The position numbers and the translations under genes are program-made. A stretch of DNA of 64,000 nt, from positions 310,001 through 374,000 of the forward strand of contig AP027925.1 in assembly GCA_036322875.1 (NCBI GenBank). Reading direction: 5' to 3'. Every line of letters starts with the position of its first letter. Position 1 is the first letter of the stretch. This document shows positions 1 to 9,872 of the stretch, in pieces. Origin of the DNA: Paraimprobicoccus trichonymphae. GTDB taxonomy: Bacteria; Bacillota; Clostridia; Oscillospirales; Acutalibacteraceae. The notes beneath the pieces were generated by a model. The model worked only from the letters and a program-made list of their open reading frames with translations, made no database searches and was not told the origin of the DNA.

Positions 1-1088
1 ATAATCATAAATGACAATCCAGCAAGAACACAATGTATTACGTACAAAACTGGAGCAACAAACAAAAAAGTAAATTCTATAGGTTCGGTTATTCCTGTCA
101 ATAGAGCAGTCAAGGCGGCAGATAATAATAATCCTTTTACAATAGTTTTTTTATTAGCTTTAGCAACAGAATACATTGCTAAAGCTGCAGCTGGTAATCC
201 AAACATCATAAAAGGAAATTTTCCGGCCATAAATCTAGCCGCATTTATGTCAAAACGTATTGTATTTGGTGAAGCTAATTCAGCAAAAAATATGTTTTGA
301 GCACCAGAAATATAACTTCCGTCTATCATTGCTGTTCCGCCAACTCCAGTTTGCCAAAAAGGCATATAAAAAACAGGATGCAATCCAAAAGGAATTAAAG
401 AACGTTCTATTATTCCATAAACAAAAGTTCCTATGTAACCCGTGTTTGACACTAAATTTCCAAGTAAATAAATCCCTGTTTGAATATGTGGCCAAATAAA
501 AAACATCAAAATTCCTATAAAAATATGAAAAAAACAAGAAACTATCGGAACAAATCTGATTCCACCAAAAAAAGATAACATGTCTGGCAATTTTATCTTA
601 TAAAATTTATTATGTAATAAAGCAACTGCAAATCCTACTAATATTCCTCCGAATACTCCCATTTGCAAAGTTTGTATACCACACGTAGTTCCAATAGCCC
701 CTTCTAAAATTTTGTCAGAATTCAATTTACCGGTCAATTTTAACAAAGAAGAGATAGTCTGATTAAAAACTAAATAAGCAATCGCTGATGATAGAGTAGC
801 TGCTGCTTTTTCTTTTTTGGCAAATCCTAATGCAATTCCCATCGCAAAAAATATGGGCAAATTTGCAAAAATAATACTGCCAGTATCTTTTAATATTATT
901 AATATAAAATACAAAAAACTGCTTTCATTTAAAAGCCAATCTAAATGAAACGAATTAATCATTTGAGGATTAGTGAAAGACGCACCCAGACCTAGTAATA
1001 AACCAGCAACTGGTAAAAGTGCAATGGGAAACATAAAAGCCTTTCCAATTTTTTGTAATATACCAAATAAGTCTATTTTTTTATTCAT
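1..1088 (-). CDS. PTS system EIIC component, glucose/GlcNAc/maltose type (3' part beyond window)
   Basis: Membrane permease of the phosphotransferase system, which imports and phosphorylates a hexose-type sugar. I translated the minus strand from the ATG at 1088, preceded by an AAGGAA ribosome site; about 362 codons are open and run off the left edge. Early hydrophobic helices contain FPIALLPVAGLLLGLG. Family hallmarks seen are a FGLHPVFYMPFWQTG segment and the ITEPIEFTFLFVAP loop shared by glucose-superfamily EIIC domains. The sugar cannot be fixed from sequence, and whether EIIB/EIIA domains are fused lies outside the window. The domain is certain; the substrate is not. Confidence 0.9.
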   Translation of the reverse strand, partial: MNKKIDLFGILQKIGKAFMFPIALLPVAGLLLGLGASFTNPQMINSFHLDWLLNESSFLYFILIILKDTGSIIFANLPIFFAMGIALGFAKKEKAAATLSSAIAYLVFNQTISSLLKLTGKLNSDKILEGAIGTTCGIQTLQMGVFGGILVGFAVALLHNKFYKIKLPDMLSFFGGIRFVPIVSCFFHIFIGILMFFIWPHIQTGIYLLGNLVSNTGYIGTFVYGIIERSLIPFGLHPVFYMPFWQTGVGGTAMIDGSYISGAQNIFFAELASPNTIRFDINAARFMAGKFPFMMFGLPAAALAMYSVAKANKKTIVKGLLLSAALTALLTGITEPIEFTFLFVAPVLYVIHCVLAGLSFMI

Positions 1089-1309
1089 TTAAATTTTCCT
1101 TTGTGTACTAAAATAGCAGTGCATTAAGTAAATTATACTCTTTTCATCTTAAATTGATAACTAAAAATAAAAAGTGTTATTTTAGTATGAATTAGAGGAA
1201 AAAAAGTTAAAACAAAAGTATAGTTGTAGAATTTTGCTTGTCTATTTTATCTAGCGGCATTTAATATAAAAAGTTTGGGTTTTACGCTGATAGTAAATAG
1301 TTACTTCTA

Positions 1310-1450
1310 AAATTAAATAAATCAGCAAAAACTATCGGAATACACATCGTGGTTTAAAATGGCTGGAAACTTGGAAGAACTCCTCAACTTCAGTTGTAGA
1401 GAGAAATTATCATCCTGTTTTTTTGCTTGAACCATTTCTAAAAATTTATA
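1310..1450 (+). mobile_element. Degenerate TnpB 3' end / IS605-type right end
   Basis: The reading TIGIHIV around ACTATCGGAATACAC resembles the C-terminal tail of TnpB proteins of the IS200/IS605 group, and the same tail recurs near 15.4, 56.1, 60.6 and 60.9 kb. No intact upstream tnpB is left. It is a relic of an insertion whose body has been lost. Confidence 0.45.
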
Positions 1451-2414
1451 AATCACTTTACAATTTTTTATCCAGTTTTATAACACAGCGTGTAATGGAT
1501 CGGACAGTTAAAAAAGGGAAGAGTGAAAAACACAATAACTGCAAAATTCAAATTTATGTTTTGATTGAACAAATTAAACGTACAATCCTCAAGGCTATTT
1601 GAAACTATGTTTCTAATTTAATTTTAAGAGTAAAAATTTAAATAAACATGGCACAGGAAAAACGGATTATTGAAAATTTAGAAGAATTTCTTGTTTAAAA
1701 TCCAAATGGCTGTTTCCGCTGTCCGTTTTTGATAGTCAAAATAAAACAATGTTTTTTAAGGGTTGCCAAATTAAACGCTAAATACAAAAACAATAACAAA
1801 GGTATTCGTTGATAAACATAGTAAAAATTCTCTGTTTGTTTTATTTGTGTTTTGGGATTTTAACTAGTGTTTATGCAAATTTTTGAATACAAATTTTAGT
1901 AAAACCGTAATCATATAGAAAGATCGAATAAAGATAAAAAATATCATTTTTTCAAGTGTAAATTACATATGACGATGACCGTTTACACTTTATTGGCGAA
2001 GTGAATCTTTAAAACATATTATTTAGATCATTACAAAACCTTGGCATAGAGAAATTGACAAGATTATGCAAATACAACACTTTATTTTTTGAAAAAAATT
2101 CATTTAATGATATTATTATGAACAAGATTACGGTTTTTGTTTTTGTGTATTTCGTAAAAAATTGATTTTCATTTGATGAAATTTTAGAATTTATAAATAC
2201 TTTTTTGATATAATTTAGTTGGATTTCTTTTGAAACTAAATTGATTATCAAAATTTTAGGTGTCAATTCAAATCGAGAATCAAAGTTTTTTTATTGTTTT
2301 TTGATTATATTTGATTAGTTTTTAGTGATCATTTACTATGAAAAAATTTATTTATACATAAAAGATTATTTTTTTGTATAACGTATATAAAATTTTATAT
2401 TAGCGAATATAGGC
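1451..2414. other. Long AT-rich gap without a recognisable gene
   Basis: About 1 kb between the TnpB relic and the promoter of the AAA+ gene. Short open frames here have no credible start, ribosome site or family signature. The stretch near 1700-1760 weakly resembles transposase debris but cannot be assigned. It looks like pseudogenised sequence that is being lost. Confidence 0.5.
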
Positions 2415-2443
2415 TTGATTTGTTTATAACTAAGTAGTACAAT
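2415..2443 (+). promoter_or_regulatory. Sigma-A-like promoter of the AAA+ gene
   Basis: TTGATT at 2415-2420 and TACAAT at 2438-2443 are separated by 17 bp and lie about 50 bp before the TTG start at 2495. The TACAAT -10 box is the same as in the lipoprotein array at 32.4-35.2 kb. Confidence 0.6.
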
Positions 2444-2494
2444 AACAAAATGTCGAGTTATTTTATATAAAAAATAGAGAAAGTAGGCGAATTA

Positions 2495-5400
2495 TTGTTG
2501 TATAAATCATTAAAAATATTTAATAATGTGATAAATAACAAAAAAAATTATGAAAAATTAATTAAATGTAAAAATCTTGAAGAAATTTACGCTGTTTTTT
2601 TGTTAGAGGATAGTAGTCTAGGAGAAAAGGAATTTTACGAATTTGCAAATGAGGCATTAGAATCTTTTGAAAAAATTATTAAATCAAAAGAAAATTCTGT
2701 TGAAAAAATGAAGAATTTAAAAAACAAGGAATTGGATAATGTGGTAGGCGGCAAGTATCAGGATTTTAAAAAAAAGAGTTTAGCAGTTGTTTTAGCTTCT
2801 CTTACAGCAATGGTAAATGTTGGCTTTTCTTCCTCTGTATATGCAAAATCAGGTGAAGGTGTACTTGATCGGTACAAACAAAGCACCGGGAGCACTGCTG
2901 CAAAAGAGGAAGATCCTAGTAAAGCCAAAGAAACTGTTATTAAAGTTCTCAAGATTATAGGAATTATAGCATCTACTTTCGCTATCGTAGTTGGTGGTAA
3001 GTATCTTTATGATAACTACACGCCTTGGGGACAAGAAACAGAAAACACCAAGGTGAAAATTAAAGATATTGACACGAAAATAGCTGATTTGCGAAAAAAA
3101 TTTCAAGAAGAGGGCGCTGAAATTGATACTTTAGGTAAACAAATCGTGCAACATAACAATGAAAGAACTGAGCTGATAGCAAAATCAAAAGAAAATCTTT
3201 TATCAAAAACACTTCTAGCTACTGCCCCTATCCAAGCAATAGCAGGTGTTGTTGCATCAGGAAAATTTTTGTACGGAAAATTTGTTGATTTACTAGATCT
3301 TGCAAAAAAAGTAAATGTTATACCTCAGCTTAAATATACTGTTCGAGAAATTGGCGAATCTCTTCAAGATGTTCTTGTTCCGGACACAATCCCTTTAGAT
3401 GTAACAACTTCTATAAAAAATTTAAATGATGTTTTTGGATACATTAGTGGCCAAATAAAGGCAAAAGCATTAATAAGAAGTCAGATGATTCAATATGCTT
3501 TTAGCAGAGATAGTGATCATCCTCAACCTACTGTATTATATTTCTATGGACCATCTGGTGTAGGAAAAACTCAGATAGCTAGCTTATTGCCTTTTGCAGT
3601 ATCTGAAGACCCAAATCCTTTTGTTATATCTGCATCGGATATTGATCTTACACAAAAAAATATTTCATATCAGCTTTTCTTTGGTGTAGGTTCTAGTTCG
3701 GGACGTATGAATAGTCAAAATATGCGTGGTGGCGGTTTGTGTGATTATATACAAAGTGGTGGAAAATTTGTAATAATAAATGAATATGATAAGATGTGGT
3801 CACCACAACTTGACGAGATTTTTAGAAAAATTTTAGATGAAGGACAGTTTACTGTCGGCGGACAAAAAGTGTTATGTGGTGGAGTTATGTTTATTATAAC
3901 TTCTAATGAATATATACTAAGAGATGGTGTGCAACTTGAAGACAAGACAAAATCTATAACTGGTGTTATACCACATGATCAATCATTCATGAATAGACTT
4001 ACATTTATAGAGTTCGAAAATCTTACAGCTGCGGAATATGAACCAATAGTAATGAGATCATTTGAAACTTTAAGGGTTAGTTTCAAAGAAAAGTTCGGTA
4101 TAAAGATTAAAATTTCAAATGAAGTAGTCAGTTCAATAGCACAAATGGTTGAACTTTTTAACCAAGGTGCAAGACACATAGACAAAACTTTTATAAGTCT
4201 CATAAGATCTAAATTGTTGCAAAAAATTGATACACATCCCGAAAATATGGAATTTTATAAAGACAAAACTTTAGAAATTAACTATTTCAATCCTGGATCG
4301 GATAATCCTGATGATTTCTTTGGAGTTATTTGTCCGGAAGAAGGAGAAGTTGAAGTATCAATTCCTGAGCTCAAAGAAATTTCCGAAGAAGAACAACAAA
4401 AAATTGCCATTGCTGACCAAATTTTGGGATTATTCAGAAATTTAATAACAGGAAATTATCATTACAACAGATTGAATGTTAACAGTGCTATGATAGTATT
4501 CGATGAAATGGTTGGGAGAACAAATCTTATGAATTTTAATACTAATAATATGGAAAGATTGGAAAAAATTAAAACAATAATTGAATTTTTGGACGAATTT
4601 GAAATAGATTTTGATAATTATTTACAAGCCTATAATAATTATACTGGTGAGAATTTTACGGCAGATCAGATAATTTCTGAAGAGGGAGATATATCAATGA
4701 AAATTTTACCAGAAACTGAAGATCTAGGGACAACACCAGAACCAATTGTTCCTTCGGAAGAATCTACATCAATTGAAGAGGTTGATCCTAACGAATCTTT
4801 AACACCTCTTGAGCTCAAAGAAATTTCCGAAGAAGAACAACAAAAAATTGCCATTGCTGACCAAATTTTGGGATTATTCAGAAATTTAATAACAGGAAAT
4901 TATCATTACAACAGATTGAATGTTAACGGTGCTATGATAGTATTCGATGAAATGGTTGGGAGAACAAATCTTATGAATTTTAATACTAATAATATGGAAA
5001 GATTGGAAAAAATTAAAACAATAATTGAATTTTTGGACGAATTTGAAATAGATTTTGATAATTATTTACAAGCCTATAATAATTATACTGGTGAGAATTT
5101 TACGGCAGATCAGATAATTTCTGAAGAGGGAGATATATCAATGAAAATTTTACCAGAAACTGAAGATCTAGGGACAACACCAGAACCAATTGTTCCTTCG
5201 GAAGAATCTACATCAATTGAAGAGGTTGATCCTAACGAATCTTTAACACCTCTTGAGCTCAAAGAAATTTCCGAAGAAGAACAACAAAAAATTGCCATTG
5301 CTGACCAAATTTTGGGATTATTCAGAAATTTAATAACAGGAAATTATCATTACAACAGATTGAATGTTAACGGTGCTATGATAGTATTCGATGAAATGGT

Positions 5401-5803
5401 TGGGAGAACAAATCTTATGAATTTTAATACTAATAATATGGAAAGATTGGAAAAAATTAAAACAATAATTGAATTTTTGGACGAATTTGAAATAGATTTT
5501 GATAATTATTTACAAGCCTATAATAATTATACCGGTGAGAATTTTACGGCAGATCAGATAATTTCTGAAGAGGGAGATATATCAATGAAAATTTTACCAA
5601 AAACTGAAGATCTAAGGACAACACCAGAACCAATTGTTCCTTCGGAAGAATCTACACCAATTGAAGAGGTTGATCCTAACGAATCTTTAACACCATCTTG
5701 GGACGAAGAAATTGAAGAACAAACTATAACAGACACTGCAACTGAAATTTTACCAAGAACTGAAGATCCAAAGCCAACGCCAGAAGAATTTCACACCAAA
5801 TAA
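2495..5803 (+). CDS. Exported or membrane-anchored ClpB-like AAA+ protein with Nif11-like double-glycine leader and tandem C-terminal repeats
   Basis: A 1102-residue protein of unknown role starting at TTG 2495. Residues 1-86 resemble a Nif11-type leader and end in ELDNVVGG (Gly85-Gly86), as in peptides cleaved by C39-domain ABC exporters. Directly after come KKK, a hydrophobic stretch and VYA (about 91-117), which looks like a Sec signal peptide, and a second membrane segment at about 149-171. A coiled coil precedes a ClpB/HslU-like ATPase: Walker A GPSGVGKT (352-359), an unusual Walker B reading FVIINEYDK (about 425-433), sensor-1 TSNEY (about 470) and a GAR-type sensor-2 (about 558). Three copies of a 148-residue repeat follow from residue 625. 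An ATP-driven unfoldase or remodeller is the inference; its side of the membrane is unknown. Confidence 0.8.
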   Translation: MLYKSLKIFNNVINNKKNYEKLIKCKNLEEIYAVFLLEDSSLGEKEFYEFANEALESFEKIIKSKENSVEKMKNLKNKELDNVVGGKYQDFKKKSLAVVLASLTAMVNVGFSSSVYAKSGEGVLDRYKQSTGSTAAKEEDPSKAKETVIKVLKIIGIIASTFAIVVGGKYLYDNYTPWGQETENTKVKIKDIDTKIADLRKKFQEEGAEIDTLGKQIVQHNNERTELIAKSKENLLSKTLLATAPIQAIAGVVASGKFLYGKFVDLLDLAKKVNVIPQLKYTVREIGESLQDVLVPDTIPLDVTTSIKNLNDVFGYISGQIKAKALIRSQMIQYAFSRDSDHPQPTVLYFYGPSGVGKTQIASLLPFAVSEDPNPFVISASDIDLTQKNISYQLFFGVGSSSGRMNSQNMRGGGLCDYIQSGGKFVIINEYDKMWSPQLDEIFRKILDEGQFTVGGQKVLCGGVMFIITSNEYILRDGVQLEDKTKSITGVIPHDQSFMNRLTFIEFENLTAAEYEPIVMRSFETLRVSFKEKFGIKIKISNEVVSSIAQMVELFNQGARHIDKTFISLIRSKLLQKIDTHPENMEFYKDKTLEINYFNPGSDNPDDFFGVICPEEGEVEVSIPELKEISEEEQQKIAIADQILGLFRNLITGNYHYNRLNVNSAMIVFDEMVGRTNLMNFNTNNMERLEKIKTIIEFLDEFEIDFDNYLQAYNNYTGENFTADQIISEEGDISMKILPETEDLGTTPEPIVPSEESTSIEEVDPNESLTPLELKEISEEEQQKIAIADQILGLFRNLITGNYHYNRLNVNGAMIVFDEMVGRTNLMNFNTNNMERLEKIKTIIEFLDEFEIDFDNYLQAYNNYTGENFTADQIISEEGDISMKILPETEDLGTTPEPIVPSEESTSIEEVDPNESLTPLELKEISEEEQQKIAIADQILGLFRNLITGNYHYNRLNVNGAMIVFDEMVGRTNLMNFNTNNMERLEKIKTIIEFLDEFEIDFDNYLQAYNNYTGENFTADQIISEEGDISMKILPKTEDLRTTPEPIVPSEESTPIEEVDPNESLTPSWDEEIEEQTITDTATEILPRTEDPKPTPEEFHTK
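4367..5698 (+). repeat. Three in-frame 444-bp tandem repeats in the AAA+ gene
   Basis: Units begin at the GAGCTC sites at 4367, 4811 and 5255. Units differ by only a few substitutions, mostly near the end of unit 3. Each encodes 148 residues: a helical part (from KEISEEEQQKIAIADQI) plus an acidic Pro/Ser/Glu linker (EPIVPSEEST). The near identity points to recent amplification or gene conversion and predicts variable copy number. Confidence 0.95.
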
Positions 5804-5856
5804 CGAAAAATACCATGAAACTCTAAAGATACCAGAAACAAAACAAAAATAAGCAC

Positions 5857-5887
5857 AGCTACAATGGATGTAGCCGGCTTTTTATTT
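5857..5887 (+). terminator. Rho-independent terminator after the AAA+ gene
   Basis: A GCTACA/TGTAGC stem with a short loop is followed by a T-rich run (CTTTTTATTTT). It sits between two convergent genes and may serve the plus-strand gene. Confidence 0.6.
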
Positions 5888-5902
5888 TAAAATAGCATCA
5901 AC

Positions 5903-6499
5903 CTATCTTCTCATCATATCAGAAGTATTTTTTTCATGTAAATATGAAGATTCTAAATCAGCTGAATGTAATTTAACAGCTAAAGGGTATTTATAATATG
6001 ACTGGCTTATAGAAAAACCTCCCGTTCTAACAGAATCATCAAACCCTCCCATATGCCATCTTATAGAAATAGCTTCTACTGACTTTAACTTCATGAAGCG
6101 TTCTATTAAGAATACAGATTTTTCTCCATGGCCATATGGAAAAGTATCATCTACCGAATAATAAGACTGTTTCTCCCAAGATCCAGTAATTTCATTTTTT
6201 ACGTTTCTCATTGACAATTTATAAAAATTTATTTTACATACATCATGTAAAAGACCACATATCGCGAATGTCTCTTTTTCATCTATATTTTTTTCAAAAA
6301 ATCTATTTATTAAAACATTATACACACTTATACTGTGTGTGACCAACCCTCCTTCACAAGCTCCATGATATCTTGTACTTGCAGGTGCTCTGAAAAAATC
6401 TGTATTTTCTAACCAGTTTAGTAATTCTGTGGATCCTTCTCTAGTTATGTTTTCTTTATATATTTTCATAAAATTTAATTTTTGATTTATATCTATCAC
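5903..6499 (-). CDS. HD-domain phosphohydrolase
   Basis: A 198-residue metal-dependent hydrolase of the HD superfamily. The metal ligands are visible in order: His in GGLVTHSISVY, the His-Asp pair in GLLHDVCKI, a His in PYGHGEKSV and a later Asp in HSADLES. I chose the GTG at 6499 because GGAAGAGAG lies just upstream. The substrate cannot be told; related small HD proteins act on nucleotides or on RNA ends. It is convergent with the AAA+ gene and divergent from potA. The domain call is firm and the function open. Confidence 0.8.
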   Translation of the reverse strand: MIDINQKLNFMKIYKENITREGSTELLNWLENTDFFRAPASTRYHGACEGGLVTHSISVYNVLINRFFEKNIDEKETFAICGLLHDVCKINFYKLSMRNVKNEITGSWEKQSYYSVDDTFPYGHGEKSVFLIERFMKLKSVEAISIRWHMGGFDDSVRTGGFSISQSYYKYPLAVKLHSADLESSYLHEKNTSDMMRR

Positions 6500-6639
6500 T
6501 ATAAAAACTCTCTTCCATTTTAGACTTTATGACTAATTTTAACCATTATTTATTATAATACTACTTATTCAAAAAATAATCAACTTAAAGTTAATTTCCA
6601 CAAATTTTTTCAGATTTAAAATGTTCTGCGGATAAGCGT

Positions 6640-6660
6640 ATATTTTAGGTATAATAATAT
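6640..6660 (+). promoter_or_regulatory. Likely promoter -10 region of potA
   Basis: A TATAAT hexamer lies in TTTTAGGTATAATAATATT just before the GGTGAG ribosome site of potA. No clear -35 box is seen at the right distance. Confidence 0.4.
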
Positions 6661-6678
6661 TTATGGTGAGTTTTTTAA

Positions 6679-7803
6679 TTGAATAAAATTATTATTAGTT
6701 TAAAAAACATTAGCTTATATTTTGGAAGCGAAAAAATATTAGATAGCTTAAATTTGGATATTTCAGATGGTGAATTTGTTACTTTATTAGGACCATCTGG
6801 TTGTGGAAAAACTACCATTTTGAGAATAATTGGGGGTTTCTTAAGTCCAAATGAAGGAAATGTTTTTTTTTATGAAAAAAATATAACTAATTTTCCTCCT
6901 TACAAAAGGAAGATGAATACTATATTTCAAAAATATGCTTTGTTTCCTCATCTCAATGTATATGAAAATATAGCGTTTGGTTTGAGAATACAAAAAAAAT
7001 CCGAAACTGAAATAAAAAAAACTGTTTTAAAGATGTTAGAAATGGTAAATTTATCCAAATTTATGAATAGAAAAATAGATTCCCTGTCTGGTGGGCAACA
7101 ACAAAGAGTGGCTATAGCTAGAGCTCTTGCTAATAAGCCCAATATTTTATTACTTGATGAACCCTTAGGAGCTTTGGATTTAAAATTAAGAAAAGATATG
7201 CAAAAAGAATTAAAAATTATTCAGGAAAAAACTAAAATTACTTTCATTTTTGTTACTCATGATCAAGAAGAAGCTCTATCTATGTCTGACACAGTAATCG
7301 TTTTGAACAAAGGAAAAATTCAGCAAATTGGAACTCCTGAAGATATATACAATGAACCCAAAAATGCCTTTGTAGCAGATTTCATAGGAGAAAGCAATAT
7401 ATTAGATGGTACAATGCTAAGAGATTGTTATGTGAAATTGGTAGGAAAAGAATTTGAATGTTTAGATAAAAATTTTCAAAAAAACGAGTCAGTAGATGTT
7501 GTCATTAGACCCGAAGATATACAAGTTGTGAACTATGAAGACAGCCAACTTTCAGGTATTGTCACTTCTATTAATTTTAAAGGTGTTCACAATGAGATAA
7601 TAGTTGACATAAACAATTTTAAATGGATGATACAAACTACGAAGCACATAAATATTGGTGAAAAAATCGGATTATTATTTTATCCTAATGACATTCATAT
7701 TATGAAGAAGTCAGAATATTCGGATGAAATTGGAGATTATAGTGCATTTAGTGATGAATTTTATGATGAATTTTATCAAAGTACAAAACAGCCAAAATTT
7801 TAG
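6679..7803 (+). CDS. potA: Spermidine/putrescine ABC transporter ATP-binding protein
   Basis: The 374-residue ATPase of a PotABCD-type polyamine importer. Seen: Walker [10 protein letters not shown] (about 38-46), Q-loop in [11 protein letters not shown], signature [15 protein letters not shown], Walker [13 protein letters not shown], switch His in [14 protein letters not shown], and a C-terminal TOBE region ([11 protein letters not shown]). The start is TTG 6679 with GGTGAG upstream. No permease or binding-protein gene is next to it: potB lies 24 kb away at 31.4 kb, and potC and potD are not in this window. The C-terminal tail after the TOBE region is acidic and of unknown use. Confidence 0.9.
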   Translation: MNKIIISLKNISLYFGSEKILDSLNLDISDGEFVTLLGPSGCGKTTILRIIGGFLSPNEGNVFFYEKNITNFPPYKRKMNTIFQKYALFPHLNVYENIAFGLRIQKKSETEIKKTVLKMLEMVNLSKFMNRKIDSLSGGQQQRVAIARALANKPNILLLDEPLGALDLKLRKDMQKELKIIQEKTKITFIFVTHDQEEALSMSDTVIVLNKGKIQQIGTPEDIYNEPKNAFVADFIGESNILDGTMLRDCYVKLVGKEFECLDKNFQKNESVDVVIRPEDIQVVNYEDSQLSGIVTSINFKGVHNEIIVDINNFKWMIQTTKHINIGEKIGLLFYPNDIHIMKKSEYSDEIGDYSAFSDEFYDEFYQSTKQPKF

Positions 7804-7959
7804 CAAAATTAACTGTTGTTGACTAGTCAAAAGAATGCGCTACATTTTTACTTGAATTTTAAAAAATCACATTTTAATCAAAAAGATTATCCGACCTTTT
7901 TTATTGTGGCATAAAGAATTTTATAATTTTACTTTATTGCATTTCAAACTTATTAGTCG

Positions 7960-8330
7960 CTTAATCAAAATACGCCAATACTGTCAGATTCATAAATCCA
8001 ATCAAAAGTGAAATTAAACGGCGGGTTCCATTAGTTTTGGGATTTTTGCATTTTTTAGATAAGATTTAACTTTAGATCAAAAAAGTTCTACTAAGATTCA
8101 AATCTGGTGAGTAAAGAGGTAAAAAGGTCTACACTCTTCAAAAATTTTTAAAACCAAATTTGATTTGTGAACAGAACAACCATCTAATAATCAAAATATC
8201 ATCGTGTAGGCTCCAATTCTGTTTTGGTATATTCAGCAAAAAGATGCGTAACATCAAAAATTAAAGAACATTTTTATTTATATCTAAGTACTGGTTGTAA
8301 ATTTTGCCGGTCACTTTGTTTTTTTTTTAC
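7960..8330 (-). pseudogene. IS630-family transposase remnant
   Basis: Minus-strand translation across two frames gives LLDGCSVHKSNLV, LYSPDLN and a VELF-stop-SKVKSYLKNAK stretch, matching the catalytic C-terminal half of IS630 DDE transposases (LD..S.HKS, PYSPDLNPIE..WSKLK). Frameshifts and stops break it. The sequence just upstream (about 7811-7845) resembles one at 15503-15540, perhaps shared element ends. Dead element. Confidence 0.7.
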
Positions 8331-8727
8331 ATTAGTTCCATCGGATATGTGCTTTTTTTAAAAACTGTAATCGTTTTTTAGAAAAACTACTTTAAGTTCA
8401 AATTTTTCTATTATTTAGTTTAATATATTGTTAGGTGTTTTCTTGTTTATTTAAATATTTTGATTATTCTTTCAATGCATATTCTTAATCATTTGCCTAT
8501 TATTTCTTTAAGTTTCCCTGTATGAGCATGATGAATTATATTTTCTTGTTTTTTCTTCTGATATTACTTTTGGCGAAGTAACCACCTCTAGTTTACATTT
8601 TAACCTATCAACCGACTGATATTTTTCAAAACGCTATATTTTGTTATTTTATTTTATCATTTCTTTATTTAATTCCTACAAGTTGGAAATACCAAAAATA
8701 ATAAAAAAATTTTTTAATAATTAAAGT
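8331..8727. other. AT-rich gap, no gene seen
   Basis: About 400 bp between the IS630 relic and the C39-like gene. It holds no open frame of note. It is probably degraded transposon or intergenic sequence. Confidence 0.5.
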
Positions 8728-9501
8728 TTAAGATTCAGATTTTACCGGTAAAACGACAACCGAATTTTTTCCCATTTCTAGAAATCTTTGTTCTACTAAT
8801 TTTTTTTCGTACTTTGTTAAAATATCTTCATTTAGCGAATCATTAAAATAATAATACTCCTCATCATAACCAACTAAAACCAAACAATGTTCACATCGAT
8901 ACCAAGTATATTCATCTCCCTCTTTATACGGTGAATTTTCATCTGTAAAATTTATAATCCAACTTTTTCCTTCAGAAGATTTTTTCATTCCCATTGTGGC
9001 CCAAAATATAACCGGTTTGCCTTTATCAATATAATTTGTTATTAAATCTTTCAAACTCATGCCTGTAGTATTTTTTGCGATGTGCAATTTTTCATTTTTA
9101 TCAAAAAATTTATTAAGAGAAGCAGTTAACCCTGACCCAAAAATACCAAACCCTTGATTTAATCCTGTATCCTTATAAGAATTTCCAGGATATGCATAAT
9201 TCGGATCAGATCCTTCACATATTCTACTGTCATCCGAATACGAAAAATCTCTTTGAATTAAATAATTGTCTGTAAAATCAAACTCATCTATATAATAACC
9301 ATAAAAACGCAAAACCATAGTAGCGCTTACAGCTTCACAACCAAAAACAATTCCATCTTGATTTGTATTATAAGGAATTGAAATTATTCGTGGATTACTG
9401 CTATTAGTTTCCAACGAGTTACTCTCCTTGTTTGAAAAAAAACTAGATTGGATCATCATACAAGACACCACTAAAAAAAATTTTTTAAAATTAACCTTCA
9501 T
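8728..9501 (-). CDS. Secreted C39-like cysteine peptidase (Peptidase_C39_2 type)
   Basis: A 257-residue protein with an N-terminal signal peptide (KKFFLVVSCMMIQSS) and a papain-like C39_2 core. The likely catalytic Cys is in FGCEAVSATM (about residue 54), the His in CEHCLVLVGYD and the Asp/Asn partner in YYFNDSLN. No ABC transporter domain is present, so it is not itself a double-glycine exporter. Exported family members are thought to cleave peptides, but substrates are mostly unknown. It stands alone, with IS debris upstream and a decayed secreted-protein gene divergent to it. The ATG at 9501 has a distant GGGGA site. Confidence 0.75.
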   Translation of the reverse strand: MKVNFKKFFLVVSCMMIQSSFFSNKESNSLETNSSNPRIISIPYNTNQDGIVFGCEAVSATMVLRFYGYYIDEFDFTDNYLIQRDFSYSDDSRICEGSDPNYAYPGNSYKDTGLNQGFGIFGSGLTASLNKFFDKNEKLHIAKNTTGMSLKDLITNYIDKGKPVIFWATMGMKKSSEGKSWIINFTDENSPYKEGDEYTWYRCEHCLVLVGYDEEYYYFNDSLNEDILTKYEKKLVEQRFLEMGKNSVVVLPVKSES

Positions 9502-9799
9502 ACTATTATTTAAGTTCCCCTATCAAATAAAAATTTTAATAAATTATAAAAAATTGACTTTCTAATTGGCGTAAAAATCAAAAAAATTTTTAATTCAACG
9601 TCTATCGCAGAACGAACTTATTCTAATATTACATAAGGTTTCACTTTATTTCGAGCGTAAATTTCAAGAAGTCCTATGACATTTATTTTAATGATAGTAA
9701 TTTATTATTTATTTGTCAACATTTTTTTAATATTTTTTGGTAATTTATTTAGTTAAATTAAGATTTAGTAATTTTTCCGCTTTTTTTTATAAAATTTAA
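9502..9799. other. Divergent intergenic region
   Basis: AT-rich sequence between two divergent genes for exported proteins. Apart from the promoter at 9800-9830, I see no site in it. Confidence 0.4.
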
Positions 9800-9830
9800 T
9801 TGAACTTTTTCAAATATTCTATGTTATAAT
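9800..9830 (+). promoter_or_regulatory. Promoter-like site of the broken transglutaminase/LRR gene
   Basis: TTGAAC at 9800-9805 and a perfect TATAAT at 9825-9830. The 19-bp spacer is longer than ideal. Confidence 0.4.
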
Positions 9831-9872
9831 GATATATGTATCAAACGTATTTTAATATAAAGATTGATAAAT

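Noticed and set aside
4666..5736. Three minus-strand frames of about 60 codons inside the AAA+ repeats
   Set aside because: They recur only because the plus-strand repeat recurs; they are shadows.
8728..9501. C39 peptidase as the processing protease for the double-glycine leader
   Set aside because: It is a secreted C39_2-type protein without ABC transporter domains, so a role in cytoplasmic leader cleavage is not supported.
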